NCBI RefSeq assembly: GCF_000426685.1
Contig: NZ_AUFV01000015.1
Span: 1-64,000 of the forward strand
Length of the DNA: 64,000 nucleotides
Direction: 5' to 3'
From: Solimonas flava DSM 18980
GTDB taxonomy: Bacteria > Pseudomonadota > Gammaproteobacteria > Nevskiales > Nevskiaceae
Position numbers and translations under genes: made by a program. This document shows positions 34,575-43,408 of this stretch, piece by piece. The stretch's first letter is position 1, and every line of letters starts with the position of its first letter. The notes below the pieces were generated by a model. The model saw only the letters and a program-made list of their open reading frames with translations. It did not search any database and was not told the DNA's origin.

Positions 34575-35726
34575 TCAGTTCAGCTGCAGCGCCTGCAGGC
34601 GCTGCAGCTTGCCGGCGTAGATGTCGCGGTCGCGCAGATTGGTGCTCAGGCGCATCGCCTCGCCGAGATGCTGCTCGGCGTCACGGGCATCGCCGAGCCG
34701 CGCGCTCGCCACGGCGATCGCGTAGTGGACTTCGGCGCTGTAGGGAATGTGCCGGAGTTCGCGGCGATACAGCGCCATCGCCCCGTTCACGTCGCCCGCC
34801 GCCATCGCGCGATAGCCGGCATCGAGAAACTGGAACGGCTGATAGGCATCGAGCCGCGCCAGTCGCGCGCGTAGCCGCGCGGCATCGGCGAGACGCTGGG
34901 TCTGTTCGTAGAGGCCGGCGAGGTTGTTCATCAGCTGCGGATCGCGCGGCGCGAGCGCGAGACCGCGCTGCAGCGCGGTCTCGGCCCGATCGAAGTCGCC
35001 GCTGCGGCGGTAGACCACGCCGAGCGTGTTGTAGGCACTCGCGAACGCCGCCGTCCGGATCGATGCCCGCGCCCACCAGTACGCCTGCCGGGCATCGCCG
35101 GCCACCAGGGTCTCGGCCGCGCGGTTGTTCATGAACATCGCCACGATCAGGCGTTCCGGCACTTCCTCGGTGTCATGCGAAAGCACGCCGCGCGCCGGCG
35201 CGAAGTCGATGACCAGGCCCGGTTCCGATGCCCCGGTGGTCAACCCATAGCGCCGATGCGGATCGAGCACGATGTTGACGTGGCCGTTCAGGAACACGAG
35301 ATCGCCGGTGCGCGTCCACGCGCCTTCGCCATGCACGAGCTGGTAGCGCAGCGGAATATCGAGCTGCTTGGCGAACGCCGAGGCCAGGATCACGAGCGAA
35401 AGACAGTTGCCGGCGCCGGCAGTGAAGGTTTCGCTGGCGGTGCGCGTGACGGCCGCGTCGTAGTCGACGCGCAAGTCTTCGGTCAGCGAAGTGAACAATG
35501 CGCGGCTGTGGCCGAGGATCACGGCGCGCTTGCGGATGTGATCCTGCAGGTAAGCCTCCATCGCCGGACTCAGCGCAAAGAGGTCGAGCTGCTGCAGCGC
35601 GGCGGGCGGCTCGCCGTAGCGTTCGTCGGCGAACAGGGCGTCGGACGCCGCCGGCGGCGCGAACGCCGAGCAGCCGCCGAGCAGGACCAGCGCGATCGCA
35701 GCCAGAAACTTCACCGCGTTCTTCAT
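34575..35726 (-). CDS. Lipoprotein with transglutaminase-like and TPR domains
   Basis: A 383-residue predicted lipoprotein (lipobox LLGGC at ~19). Residues ~90-200 resemble a transglutaminase-like fold: a Cys in GAGNCLSLVILASAF and a His in NGHVNIVLD, which may be a catalytic pair. Residues ~225-380 contain tetratricopeptide repeats, for example NTLGVVYRRSGDFDRAETAL and NLAGLYEQTQRLADAARL. It ends 27 bp before palindrome A and may belong to the upstream thioesterase/SDR transcript. The role is unknown; it is unlikely to be a steroid enzyme. Confidence 0.75.
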   Translation of the reverse strand: MKNAVKFLAAIALVLLGGCSAFAPPAASDALFADERYGEPPAALQQLDLFALSPAMEAYLQDHIRKRAVILGHSRALFTSLTEDLRVDYDAAVTRTASETFTAGAGNCLSLVILASAFAKQLDIPLRYQLVHGEGAWTRTGDLVFLNGHVNIVLDPHRRYGLTTGASEPGLVIDFAPARGVLSHDTEEVPERLIVAMFMNNRAAETLVAGDARQAYWWARASIRTAAFASAYNTLGVVYRRSGDFDRAETALQRGLALAPRDPQLMNNLAGLYEQTQRLADAARLRARLARLDAYQPFQFLDAGYRAMAAGDVNGAMALYRRELRHIPYSAEVHYAIAVASARLGDARDAEQHLGEAMRLSTNLRDRDIYAGKLQRLQALQLN

Positions 35727-35811
35727 GGGCGCGTCCCTCCGACGGCCGGCACCGCGACCGTCCCCACCTCGCGGCGGAGACGGACGGCCCGCAGCTTAGC
35801 GCAGCGCGCCT

Positions 35812-36255
35812 CTAGGCGTTTGCCGCCAGATACGGCTGCAGGCAGGCCAGCTCCACGGCGTCGAGCGCCACCGCCTTGCGGCTTTCGGCATCGATGCGCA
35901 CGAGCACCGTCTCCGCCGTCGCCGCGCAGTGTTCGCCGTCGAACAGGCCGATGCCGAGCCGGAACGAGCTGCGGCCGATCTCGAGCACGCGCAGGCCGAC
36001 GCGCAGCCGACCGGGGTAGTGCAGCTCGCGGCGATAGTCGAGCTCGAGCCGGACGATGACGTTCTGGCGCGGCGCGAACGGCACCCACAGGCCCGTCTCG
36101 CGCAGGAACGCGGCGCGCCCGCTCTCCGCGTAGACCGTGAAGGCGATGTTGTTGACGTGGCCGAGCAGGTCCAGATCGGCGAAGCGGATCTGCTCGTCGG
36201 TCCAGAAGCGGTACGCGGCCGGATCGGTGGCCGCGGCGGGCGCGCCGGCGCTCAT
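35812..36255 (-). CDS. Acyl-CoA thioesterase (4HBT, hot-dog fold)
   Basis: A 147-residue 4HBT-type thioesterase. The motif RFADLDLLGHVNNIAFTVYAESGR contains the Asp and the HVNN signature of the family. It would hydrolyse acyl-CoA thioesters. Its start codon is four bases from the preceding SDR stop, so the two are co-transcribed. It may release trapped CoA from dead-end intermediates of the pathway. Confidence 0.88.
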   Translation of the reverse strand: MSAGAPAAATDPAAYRFWTDEQIRFADLDLLGHVNNIAFTVYAESGRAAFLRETGLWVPFAPRQNVIVRLELDYRRELHYPGRLRVGLRVLEIGRSSFRLGIGLFDGEHCAATAETVLVRIDAESRKAVALDAVELACLQPYLAANA

Positions 36256-36259
36256 CGCC

Positions 36260-37138
36260 TCAGGTACCGTAGACCTTCTGCGGCGCCGGCGATTGCGCGA
36301 TCAGCTCGTCGACGACCGTGCCCAGCTCGGCCGGATTCCAGCGCGCCTTCTTGTCGCGGACGATGCCGGTCTTCCAGCCGGTCGCGATCGAGACCTTGCC
36401 GCCCTCGACCTCGAACACTTTGCCGCTGACGTGCGCCGACAGCGGGCTGCACAGCCAGACCACCAGCGGCGCGACGTTGGCCGGATCGTAGTGGTCGAAG
36501 CTGCCGTCGTCCGGCTTCTTCATCACCGAACCGAACACCGGCTCGGTCATGCCGGTGCGCGCCGCCGGTGCCAGGGCGTTGGCGGTGACGCCGTAGCGGC
36601 GCAGCTCGGCGGCCTGCACCAGCGTCAGCGAGGCGATGCCGCCCTTGGCCGCCGCGTAGTTGCTCTGCCCGACCGAGCCCTGCAGGCCGGCGCCGGAACT
36701 GGTGTTGACGATGCGCGCGTCGACCTTCTGCCCGGCCTTGCTCTGGTCGCGCCAGCGCTGCACGAGGCGGCTGGCGATGCAGAAGTGGCCCTTGAGGTGG
36801 ACCTTGATGACGAGATCCCAGTCCTCCTCGGACAGCGAGGCGAACATGCGGTCGCGAACGATGCCGGCGTTATTGACGACGCCGTGCACGTCGCCGAAGG
36901 CGGCGACGCCGGCGTCGACGATCGCCTGCGCGCCGCTCATCGAGGTGATGTCCTCGCAGGCAACGACGGCCTTGCCGCCGGCCTTGGTGATTTCGTCGAC
37001 GACGCCCTGCGCGGCTTCGCGGCGGATGTCGTTGACGACGACGCTGGCGCCTTCGGCGGCGAGCGCGAGCGCGTACTCGCGGCCGAGACCGCTGCCGGAG
37101 CCGGTGACGATGATGGTGCGGTGGTCGCAGATACCCAT
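36260..37138 (-). CDS. SDR family oxidoreductase
   Basis: A 292-residue SDR: TGSGSGLGREYALALAAEG, NNAGIVRD, NTSSGAGLQG, YAAAK, and a C-terminal extension (EVEGGKVSIATGWKTG) seen in multifunctional beta-oxidation-type dehydrogenases. It resembles mycobacterial SDRs encoded in the cholesterol regulon (for example the Rv3548c type; recalled, not checked). It probably oxidises a 3-hydroxyacyl-CoA. It lies 692 bp downstream of fadA6, separated by repeat-rich DNA. Confidence 0.85.
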   Translation of the reverse strand: MGICDHRTIIVTGSGSGLGREYALALAAEGASVVVNDIRREAAQGVVDEITKAGGKAVVACEDITSMSGAQAIVDAGVAAFGDVHGVVNNAGIVRDRMFASLSEEDWDLVIKVHLKGHFCIASRLVQRWRDQSKAGQKVDARIVNTSSGAGLQGSVGQSNYAAAKGGIASLTLVQAAELRRYGVTANALAPAARTGMTEPVFGSVMKKPDDGSFDHYDPANVAPLVVWLCSPLSAHVSGKVFEVEGGKVSIATGWKTGIVRDKKARWNPAELGTVVDELIAQSPAPQKVYGT

Positions 37139-37221
37139 GAACTGATCCTTCGGTCTTCGATAGTCGCTTGACCGGTTCGCCTTGCGCGTCGATCCGGCCT
37201 TCTTTTCGCCTTGACGGCGCC

Positions 37222-37253
37222 CTACTTCTCTTTGCTTGTGCAAAGAGAAGTAG
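37222..37253. repeat. Perfect 14-bp-stem hairpin
   Basis: CTACTTCTCTTTGC, loop TTGT, then the exact complement GCAAAGAGAAGTAG. It resembles the CTTTGC...GCAAAG palindromes found repeatedly between genes in gamma- and betaproteobacteria. No T run follows, so it is not a simple terminator. Confidence 0.85.
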
Positions 37254-37642
37254 GCAAGAGAAACACACCCCTGGGGCCGCACTTCGCTACGCGAAGTGCC
37301 CTGCGCTACTCACGTGCTCGGGACCGTCGCCGACGCGGCATCCCTGCCGCGGCGGCGACTTGGCCGGCCGTCCTGGCCGGCCATTCCCTGCGCGCGCTGC
37401 GCTGCTCGGTGCGGCCCAAGGGGACCCGTACGGCAAAGGCAACAGCCAAAGCGGCTTTGCTTCTTGCTTCTGGGTCCCCTTTGCGAAGCGCCGAGAAGCG
37501 CAGCCGGTCCGGGGCCGTCCGGCGCTGACTGTTTGAGCGGTGCGCAGCACCGCGAGTTTCAGCGCCGGCCGGGCCGGCGAGCATCGCAGGGCACCCGAGC
37601 GCAGCGAGGGCGCGTAAGCCACGGGTGCCCTTTCTTTTGGTT

Positions 37643-37670
37643 CCTTTTCTTTGGGCAAGCAAAGAAAAGG
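37643..37670. repeat. Perfect 11-bp-stem hairpin, related to the one at 37222
   Basis: CCTTTTCTTTG, loop GGCAAG, complement CAAAGAAAAGG. The CTTTG/CAAAG core is shared with the hairpin at 37222, so the two look like the ends of one repetitive unit. Confidence 0.8.
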
Positions 37671-37830
37671 GACTCGCCCCGCAGGGCGAAACGAAACGCC
37701 CGACGCTGCCCCGAAGCCCAGCAGTCGGCGCTGGACGACGCTTCAGGATGTCGCTTCCCCTTGCCGGGAACCGAGACCCCGCAAGCGCGAGAGGGAACAG
37801 GCAGCGCAGGGCGCCTCGTCGCATCAAGCC

Positions 37831-38982
37831 TCAGCCCAGCCGCTCGATGATCGTCACGTTGGCGACACCGCCGCCTTCGCACATCGTCTGCAGACCGTAG
37901 CGCTTGTTGGTGCGCTCCAGCTCGTGCAGCAGCGTCGTCATCAGCTTGACGCCGGTCGCGCCGAGCGGATGGGCGAGCGCGATGCCGCCGCCGTTGACGT
38001 TGGTCTGCGCATGCGGATAGCCGGTTTCCTTGAACCAGGACAGCACCACCGGCGCGAAGGCTTCGTTGATCTCGACCAGATCGATGTCCTGCATCTTCAT
38101 GCCCGACTTCTTCAGCGCGTACTGCGTCGCCGGAATCGGCGCGGTCAGCATGAAGATCGGATCGTCGGCGTACACGCTCATGTGGTGAATGCGCGCGCGC
38201 GGCTTCAGGCCGTAGCGCTGCAGCGCCTTCTCGGAGACGATCAGCATCGCCGACGCGGCGTCGCCGGTCTGGCTCGACACGCCCGCGGTGATCGTGCCGC
38301 CCGGCGCCAGCGGTTCGAGCTGCGCCATCTGTTCGAGCGAGGTGTCGCGCACCGTCTCGTCCATCTTCAGGCCCGCGGTCTCGACGATCTCGCGGTCGAA
38401 GCGGCCTTCCTTCTGCGCGGCGCGCGCGCGGCGGTGACTCTCCAGCGAGAACACCTCCATCTCCTCACGCGAGATCTTCCACTTGTCGGCGATCAGCTGC
38501 GCGCCGTGGAACTGCGAGACCGGCTCGGCGCCGAAGCGCTCGACCCAGCCCTTCGAGCCCGAGAACGGATCGGCGAAGCCGAGCGGCTTGGCGGCGATCA
38601 TCGCCGACGAGATCGGGATCTGCGTCATGGTCTGCACGCCGCCGGCGACGATCACGTCCTGCGTGCCGCTCATCACCGCCTGCGCGGCGAAGTGCACGGC
38701 CTGCTGCGAGGAACCGCACTGACGGTCGATGGTGACGCCCGGCACGTGCATCGGCAGTCCGGCGGCCAGCCAGCAGGTGCGCGCGATGTTGCCGGCGAGC
38801 GGGCCGATCGCGTCGAGACAGCCGAAGATCACGTCGTCGTAGTCCTCGGCGGGAATGCCGTTGCGCTCGACGAGCGCCTTGATGGCGTGCGCGCCGAGAT
38901 CGGCACCGTGCATGTGGGCGAGGCTGCCCTTGCGCTTGCCGGTGGGCGTGCGCAGAGCGTCGACGATATAGGCTTCAGCCAT
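37831..38982 (-). CDS. fadA6: Thiolase, FadA6-like
   Basis: A 383-residue thiolase with Cys ~89 in DRQCGSSQQ, His in GGGIALAHPLGATG and the second Cys in QTMCEGGG. The variant active-site text (CGSSQQ in place of CSSGLQ) and the LDAIGPLAGNIARTCWLAAG stretch match FadA6-type thiolases of the steroid C/D-ring pathway, which thiolyse a late ring-opened acyl-CoA. It is the last gene of the leftward hsaC-ipdAB-echA20 block, 19 bp after the second acyl-CoA dehydrogenase. Confidence 0.82.
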   Translation of the reverse strand: MAEAYIVDALRTPTGKRKGSLAHMHGADLGAHAIKALVERNGIPAEDYDDVIFGCLDAIGPLAGNIARTCWLAAGLPMHVPGVTIDRQCGSSQQAVHFAAQAVMSGTQDVIVAGGVQTMTQIPISSAMIAAKPLGFADPFSGSKGWVERFGAEPVSQFHGAQLIADKWKISREEMEVFSLESHRRARAAQKEGRFDREIVETAGLKMDETVRDTSLEQMAQLEPLAPGGTITAGVSSQTGDAASAMLIVSEKALQRYGLKPRARIHHMSVYADDPIFMLTAPIPATQYALKKSGMKMQDIDLVEINEAFAPVVLSWFKETGYPHAQTNVNGGGIALAHPLGATGVKLMTTLLHELERTNKRYGLQTMCEGGGVANVTIIERLG

Positions 38983-39001
38983 TTCAATCTCTTCCTTAGG
39001 T

Positions 39002-40057
39002 TCAAAAAGTGGTGCCGGGCCCGAGACGGGCTCCGGGGGTGAGGATCGCGGCGGCGATGCGCGCCTTGTGGAACTTGGCGTCGCCCCAGGCGGCATCGAG
39101 CGCCCAGGCGCGCTTCATGTACATCTGCAGATCGGCTTCCCAGGTGTAACCCATCGCGCCGTGCGCCTGGATGCTCTTGCGCGCCGCCAGCCGGGCCGCT
39201 TCCCCCGCCGCGAGTTTAGCGTGCGAGACCTGCACGTCGCGGCGCGGATCGTCGGTGGCCAGCGCCTGCGCCGCGCGGTGCACCACCGGCTCGGCGAATT
39301 CGATCTTCACGGCGACGTCGGCGAGGTGATGCTTGACGGCCTGGAACGAGCCGACCGGCTTGCCGAACTGCTTGCGCTGCGCGGCGTGATCGACGCCGAG
39401 ATCGAGCATGCGCTGCGCCAGGCCGAGCAGCTGCGCGCTCGCCGCCAGCGCGGCGCGGTCGAGCACGTCGGCCCACAAACGCCGGCCCTGCGCGGCCGGA
39501 CAGATGCGCGTCGCCGGCGACGGCGTCCACGCCGGCTTGTAGAGCCGCCGCGACAGATCGATGCTGGGGTTGAACGACAGCTGTACCTGATCGGGCGTCA
39601 GCGCGTGAATCTCATCGTCGTGCCAGAGCAGCAGCAGATCGGCGTTGGCGGCGTCGGCGACCAGCGGATTGACCGGATGGCCGACGGCGATGCGCGCCGT
39701 GCCGGCGGCGACGCGCGGCAACCATTCGCGCTTGAGCTGCACGTCGGCCGGCAGATGCGTCAGCAGGTACACCGCCAGGTAGGCGCTGTCGGTCAGCGAA
39801 TCGGGAATCGCGAAGTAGCCGAGCTCCTGCTGCACCAGCACCCAGTCGAGATCGCCGAGGCCGATGCCGCCGAACGCCTCCGGCACCGACAGCGCGGTCA
39901 GGCCCTGGTCGGCGAGCTTGGCGCGCAGCTCGGCGGAGCGGCCGCTCTTGGTCGTCTCCCAGACCTCGCGCAGCATTTCCGGCGCCGCCTCGACCATCAG
40001 GAACTTGTGGATGGCGTCGCGGAAGGCGAGCTGCTGTTCGTCGAAAGTGAAGTCCAT
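39002..40057 (-). CDS. Acyl-CoA dehydrogenase, IpdE-type partner subunit
   Basis: A 351-residue acyl-CoA dehydrogenase of the shorter type: FTFDEQQLAFRDAIHKFL, DHAAQRKQFGKPVGSFQAVKHHLADVA and QAHGAMGYTWEADLQMYMKRA. The YxGTxEIQ tail and catalytic Glu of complete enzymes are missing, as in the beta subunits of steroid alpha2beta2 dehydrogenases. It lies 127 bp after another dehydrogenase gene; together they fit IpdE1-IpdE2, which desaturates a 5-hydroxy C/D-ring acyl-CoA. Which subunit is E1 or E2 I cannot tell. Confidence 0.82.
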   Translation of the reverse strand: MDFTFDEQQLAFRDAIHKFLMVEAAPEMLREVWETTKSGRSAELRAKLADQGLTALSVPEAFGGIGLGDLDWVLVQQELGYFAIPDSLTDSAYLAVYLLTHLPADVQLKREWLPRVAAGTARIAVGHPVNPLVADAANADLLLLWHDDEIHALTPDQVQLSFNPSIDLSRRLYKPAWTPSPATRICPAAQGRRLWADVLDRAALAASAQLLGLAQRMLDLGVDHAAQRKQFGKPVGSFQAVKHHLADVAVKIEFAEPVVHRAAQALATDDPRRDVQVSHAKLAAGEAARLAARKSIQAHGAMGYTWEADLQMYMKRAWALDAAWGDAKFHKARIAAAILTPGARLGPGTTF

Positions 40058-40184
40058 GGATATGTCGGTCGCGCAGCGACTCAGCGAACGCCTGTCCGCA
40101 CGGCGGCGGACGGGACGGGAATGGGCAGGAGCGCCGGCGGCGGCGTGCGCGCGGCGGATGGCGACGCCAGTGGCGGCGACGCGC

Positions 40185-41360
40185 TCATGAGCGCGGCAGG
40201 CCGAGCATGCGCTCGGCGATGATGTTGCGCTGGATTTCGTTGGTGCCGGCGTAGATCGGCCCGGCCTGCGCGAACAGGAAGCCGTCGAGCCAGCCGTGGC
40301 CCGGCCCGTGCACGCCGGCGTCCGGCGCGTCCGGCATCAGCTCGCCGAGCGGGCCGAGGATGCGCATCGCGGTGTCGTGCATCAGCAGGTCCAGCTCGGA
40401 CCAGAAGATCTTGTTGGTGCTCGCCTCGGCGCCGATCTTGGCACCCTTGCCGAGCCGGCTCGCCGTGCGGTAGGTCGCCAGCGCGTAGGCCTCGGCGTCC
40501 ATCCAGCTCTTGATGACGGCGTCGCGGATGCCCGGGTCGGCGTCGGCGCTGGCCTGGTTCTGCAGGTACAGCTCGACGAGATGGCGCGCGGTCTGCTGGA
40601 AGCGCGCCGGCGAACGCAGCATCAGGCCGCGCTCGAAGCCGGCGGTGGCCATCGCCACGTTCCAGCCGGCGCCTTCGTCGCCGAGGCGGTTGGCGACCGG
40701 CACGCGCACGTCGTCGAAGAAAATCTCGGCGAAGCCCGGCAGGCCGTTGAGCTGCTTGATCGGCCGGATGGTGATGCCCGGCAGGTTCAGCGGCAGCAGG
40801 ATGAAGGTCAGCCCGTGATGCCGGCTCGATTCCGGATCGGTGCGGAACATGCCGAACAGCCAGTCGGCCCAGACCGCGCGCGTCGACCAGATCTTCTGGC
40901 CGTTGATGACGTACTCGTCGCCGTCACGGATCGCCTTGCTGCGGATCGCCGCCATGTCGGAGCCGGCGCCCGGCTCGGACCAGCCCTGCGCCCAGACGTC
41001 CTGACCGGACGCCATACGCGGCAGGAAGCGCGCCTTCTGCTCCGGCGTGCCGTATTCCATCAGCGTCGGCGCGAGCAGGAACACGCCGTTCTGGTTGACG
41101 CGCAGCGGCGCGCCGGCGGCCCAGTATTCCTCTTCGAAGATCAGCCACTCGATGAGGTCGCAGCCGCGGCCGCCGTATTCCTGCGGCCAGGTCACCGCGC
41201 TCCAGCGGCCCTCGAACAGCCGCGCCTCCCACTGGCGGTGCGCCTCGAAACCCTCGGCGGTGTCGAAGCTCGGCAGCGTCTGCTTCGGCACATGCGCGGC
41301 CAGCCAGTCGCGAATCTCCTGGCGGAACTGCTTCTGTCGTTCGGTGTATTGCAGTCTCAT
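40185..41360 (-). CDS. Acyl-CoA dehydrogenase, IpdE-type FAD/substrate subunit
   Basis: A 391-residue acyl-CoA dehydrogenase: WPQEYGGRGCD, WAQGWSEPGAGSDMA, NGQKIWSTRAVWADW, FFDDVRVP and IYAGTNEIQRN. The position that is Glu in medium-chain enzymes (YEGT) is Ala here, so the base is probably the Glu in FERGLMLR, as in heteromeric steroid enzymes. Paired with the dehydrogenase gene at 39002. Confidence 0.85.
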   Translation of the reverse strand: MRLQYTERQKQFRQEIRDWLAAHVPKQTLPSFDTAEGFEAHRQWEARLFEGRWSAVTWPQEYGGRGCDLIEWLIFEEEYWAAGAPLRVNQNGVFLLAPTLMEYGTPEQKARFLPRMASGQDVWAQGWSEPGAGSDMAAIRSKAIRDGDEYVINGQKIWSTRAVWADWLFGMFRTDPESSRHHGLTFILLPLNLPGITIRPIKQLNGLPGFAEIFFDDVRVPVANRLGDEGAGWNVAMATAGFERGLMLRSPARFQQTARHLVELYLQNQASADADPGIRDAVIKSWMDAEAYALATYRTASRLGKGAKIGAEASTNKIFWSELDLLMHDTAMRILGPLGELMPDAPDAGVHGPGHGWLDGFLFAQAGPIYAGTNEIQRNIIAERMLGLPRS

Positions 41361-41446
41361 GGATTACTCGTGCGTGCGCCGCCGCAGCGGCGCCGGCCGT
41401 GCGCGACGGGGCGTTCGCCCGGCGCCGCGCAAGGCCGGTTCTGGAT

Positions 41447-42211
41447 TCATGGCTTGGCGGCGAACTGGGCTTCGCGCTTCTCGACGAAGGCGCGGCGCGT
41501 TTCCGCCGAGTCCTTCTCGCTGTAGGCCTGCAGCGTGAAGCCCTGCTCCCAGCGGTACTTGTCTTCGAGGTTGCCGTCCTCGATGCCGTTCAGCGATTCC
41601 TTGGCGAGGCGGATCATCGCCGTCGACTTGGCGGCGATCGAACGCGCGATCGCCAGCGCCGCGTCGCGCAGCTCGCTGCGCGGCACGACGCGCTCGACGG
41701 CGCCGAGCCGGTGCGCTTCGGCGGCCGTGATCGGCTCGCCGGTGAAATACATCATGCGCACCTTCTGCACCGGGAACAGGCGCTGCAGGTGCGCGCCGCC
41801 GCCCATCGCGCCGCGGTCGACTTCCGGCACGCCGAAGGTGGCGTCCTCGGCGGCGACGACGATGTCGGCGGCGCCGGTCAGGCCGATGCCGCCGCCGAGC
41901 ACGAAGCCGTGCACGGCGGCGATCACCGGCAACGGATTACGGTGCACGGCGCGGAACGAACGGTAGTTGCCGGTGTTGACCGAGACGATGCGCTCGGGAT
42001 GCTTGTCGAGCTCCTTGATGTCGACGCCGGCGCAGAAGCCGCGGCCTTCGGCGCGCAGCACGATGACGCGCGCCGCCGGATCGCGGCCGAGGCGCTCGAT
42101 CTCGTCGGCGAGCGCGTGCCAGCCGGCGTCGTCGAGCGCGTTGACCGGCGGGCGGTTGATGACGAGTTCGGCGATGCCGTCTTCGATCGTGGTCTGGAAT
42201 CCGTGGTTCAT
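41447..42211 (-). CDS. echA20: Enoyl-CoA hydratase-family ring hydrolase, EchA20-like
   Basis: A 254-residue crotonase: oxyanion-hole segments RGFCAGVDIKEL and GFVLGGGIGLTGAADIVVA, then GVPEVDRGAMGGGAHLQRLFP. In the steroid pathway EchA20 hydrolytically opens one of the last two rings of the indane acyl-CoA (HIEC-CoA), feeding IpdAB. The assignment rests on this context and the INRPPVNALDD start typical of that clade. It precedes the two acyl-CoA dehydrogenase genes by 86 bp and follows ipdC by 45 bp. Confidence 0.8.
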   Translation of the reverse strand: MNHGFQTTIEDGIAELVINRPPVNALDDAGWHALADEIERLGRDPAARVIVLRAEGRGFCAGVDIKELDKHPERIVSVNTGNYRSFRAVHRNPLPVIAAVHGFVLGGGIGLTGAADIVVAAEDATFGVPEVDRGAMGGGAHLQRLFPVQKVRMMYFTGEPITAAEAHRLGAVERVVPRSELRDAALAIARSIAAKSTAMIRLAKESLNGIEDGNLEDKYRWEQGFTLQAYSEKDSAETRRAFVEKREAQFAAKP

Positions 42212-42256
42212 ATGGTTTCTCTGATGGCGGCCTCGGCGCTGCGCGCCGCGCTCTGC

Positions 42257-43408
42257 CTAGCCTTCTCGCGCCTGCGGGAGAGGGGACGAAACGGCGGGCT
42301 CCTGCTCCCCTCTCCCGCTCGCGGGAGAGAGTGGCCCGGAGGGACGGGAGAGGGCGGCGAGCGCCGCGAGGCGTTGTTCGGCTTCGGCGACGATGCCGGC
42401 GATCAGCTCGGCAACCGGCGGCAGGCTGTCGATGACAGCGGCGACCTGGCCGCTCGGCAGCACGCCCTCGTCGGGTCGGCCCTCGACCATCGCGCGCTGG
42501 ATCAGCACCGGCGCGTTCGCGGCCATCATCGTTTGAATCGCGGAATCGCCTTCGCGCAGCGCTCCGACGAAGGTCCTGGCCATGTGCGCGACCGACATGC
42601 CGGTCTGCGCGCGCCAGTGCCAGGCGCTGGCCAGCGCCACGAACAGGCGATGCAGCAGGCCGCCGCTTTCGAGGCGCAGCAGGAAGGGGTTGTCGATCAT
42701 GCGCTGCGGCATGCCGTCGACGGCGGTCGAGGCGCGGATCCGCGCCGGATCGTGGACGGCGACGTACTTCGCCAGCGTCTCGCGCGGCACCGGCGACTCG
42801 GCCGTCATCAGAAAGCGCGTGCCCATGGCGATGCCGGCGGCGCCGAAGGCCAGCGCGCCGGCGAGGCCGCGGCCGCTGTGGAAGCCACCGGCGGCGACGA
42901 CCGGCACCTGCACCGCGTCGAGCACCTGCGGCAGCAAGAGCGTGGTCGGCACCGAACCGGTGTGACCGCCGCCCTCGCCGCCCTGCACGGTGATGATGTC
43001 GGCGCCGAGCTCGATCGCCTTGACCGCGTGCTTGAGCGCACCGACGGTCGGCATGCACAGCACGCCGGCGTCCTTGAAGCGCTGGATCGTCCTCGCATCG
43101 GGACCGCGGCCGTACGACACCGCGCGCACGCGGTCGGCGTTGTCGAGCACCAGCTCGATGACCTCGCGCGCGTTCGGCTGGAACATGTGGAAGTTGACGC
43201 CGAACGGGCCGGCGGTCGCCGCGCGCACCGCGGCGATTTCGTCGCGCAGCGTCGCGGTCGACATCGTCGCCGCGGCGAGAAAGCCGAAGCCGCCGGCGTT
43301 GGTGGTCGCCGTGACGAGCTTGCTGGTCGCGACCCAGCCCATCGCCGTCTGCACGATCGGATAGCGGCAGCCGAGCAGTTCGGTCAGCGGCGTCTGCAGA
43401 GCGCTCAT
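42257..43408 (-). CDS. ipdC: Nitronate-monooxygenase-like flavoenzyme, IpdC-like
   Basis: A 383-residue FMN enzyme of the 2-nitropropane dioxygenase/enoyl reductase fold: PIVQTAMGWVATSKLVTATTNAGGFGFLAAA, then VQGGEGGGHTG and AAGGFHSGRGLAGALAFGAAGIAMGTRFL. IpdC is required for C/D-ring catabolism in actinobacteria and is thought to reduce or isomerise a ring double bond. The last ~25 residues (LSPASGRGEQEP...SPLPQAREG) are encoded by a REP-like palindrome and are not expected in the family. It overlaps the upstream crotonase gene by four bases. Confidence 0.85.
   Translation of the reverse strand: MSALQTPLTELLGCRYPIVQTAMGWVATSKLVTATTNAGGFGFLAAATMSTATLRDEIAAVRAATAGPFGVNFHMFQPNAREVIELVLDNADRVRAVSYGRGPDARTIQRFKDAGVLCMPTVGALKHAVKAIELGADIITVQGGEGGGHTGSVPTTLLLPQVLDAVQVPVVAAGGFHSGRGLAGALAFGAAGIAMGTRFLMTAESPVPRETLAKYVAVHDPARIRASTAVDGMPQRMIDNPFLLRLESGGLLHRLFVALASAWHWRAQTGMSVAHMARTFVGALREGDSAIQTMMAANAPVLIQRAMVEGRPDEGVLPSGQVAAVIDSLPPVAELIAGIVAEAEQRLAALAALSRPSGPLSPASGRGEQEPAVSSPLPQAREG
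42269..42345. repeat. REP-like palindromic element inside the ipdC 3' end
   Basis: The core CTCTCCCGC-TC-GCGGGAGAG (42310-42329) is a perfect inverted repeat, with further GGGAGAGG halves on either side (around 42277 and 42345). Such GGGAGAG palindromes are dispersed between genes in many proteobacteria. Here the element is translated as the end of ipdC. Confidence 0.8.

Larger units (their letters stand above)
37139..37830. other. 692-bp repeat-rich intergenic region
   Basis: Between the SDR gene and fadA6. All six frames have open stretches of up to 185 codons, but none has the GC-skewed codon pattern of neighbours or a good ribosome site. It holds two large hairpins (37222-37253 and 37643-37670) that bracket about 390 bp of GC-rich DNA. 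I take it as an interspersed repetitive element, not genes. Confidence 0.65.

Noticed and set aside
37287..37850. Several overlapping small open frames between fadA6 and the SDR
   Set aside because: All six frames are open over the same repeat DNA; no ribosome sites or protein-like composition. Treated as a repetitive element.
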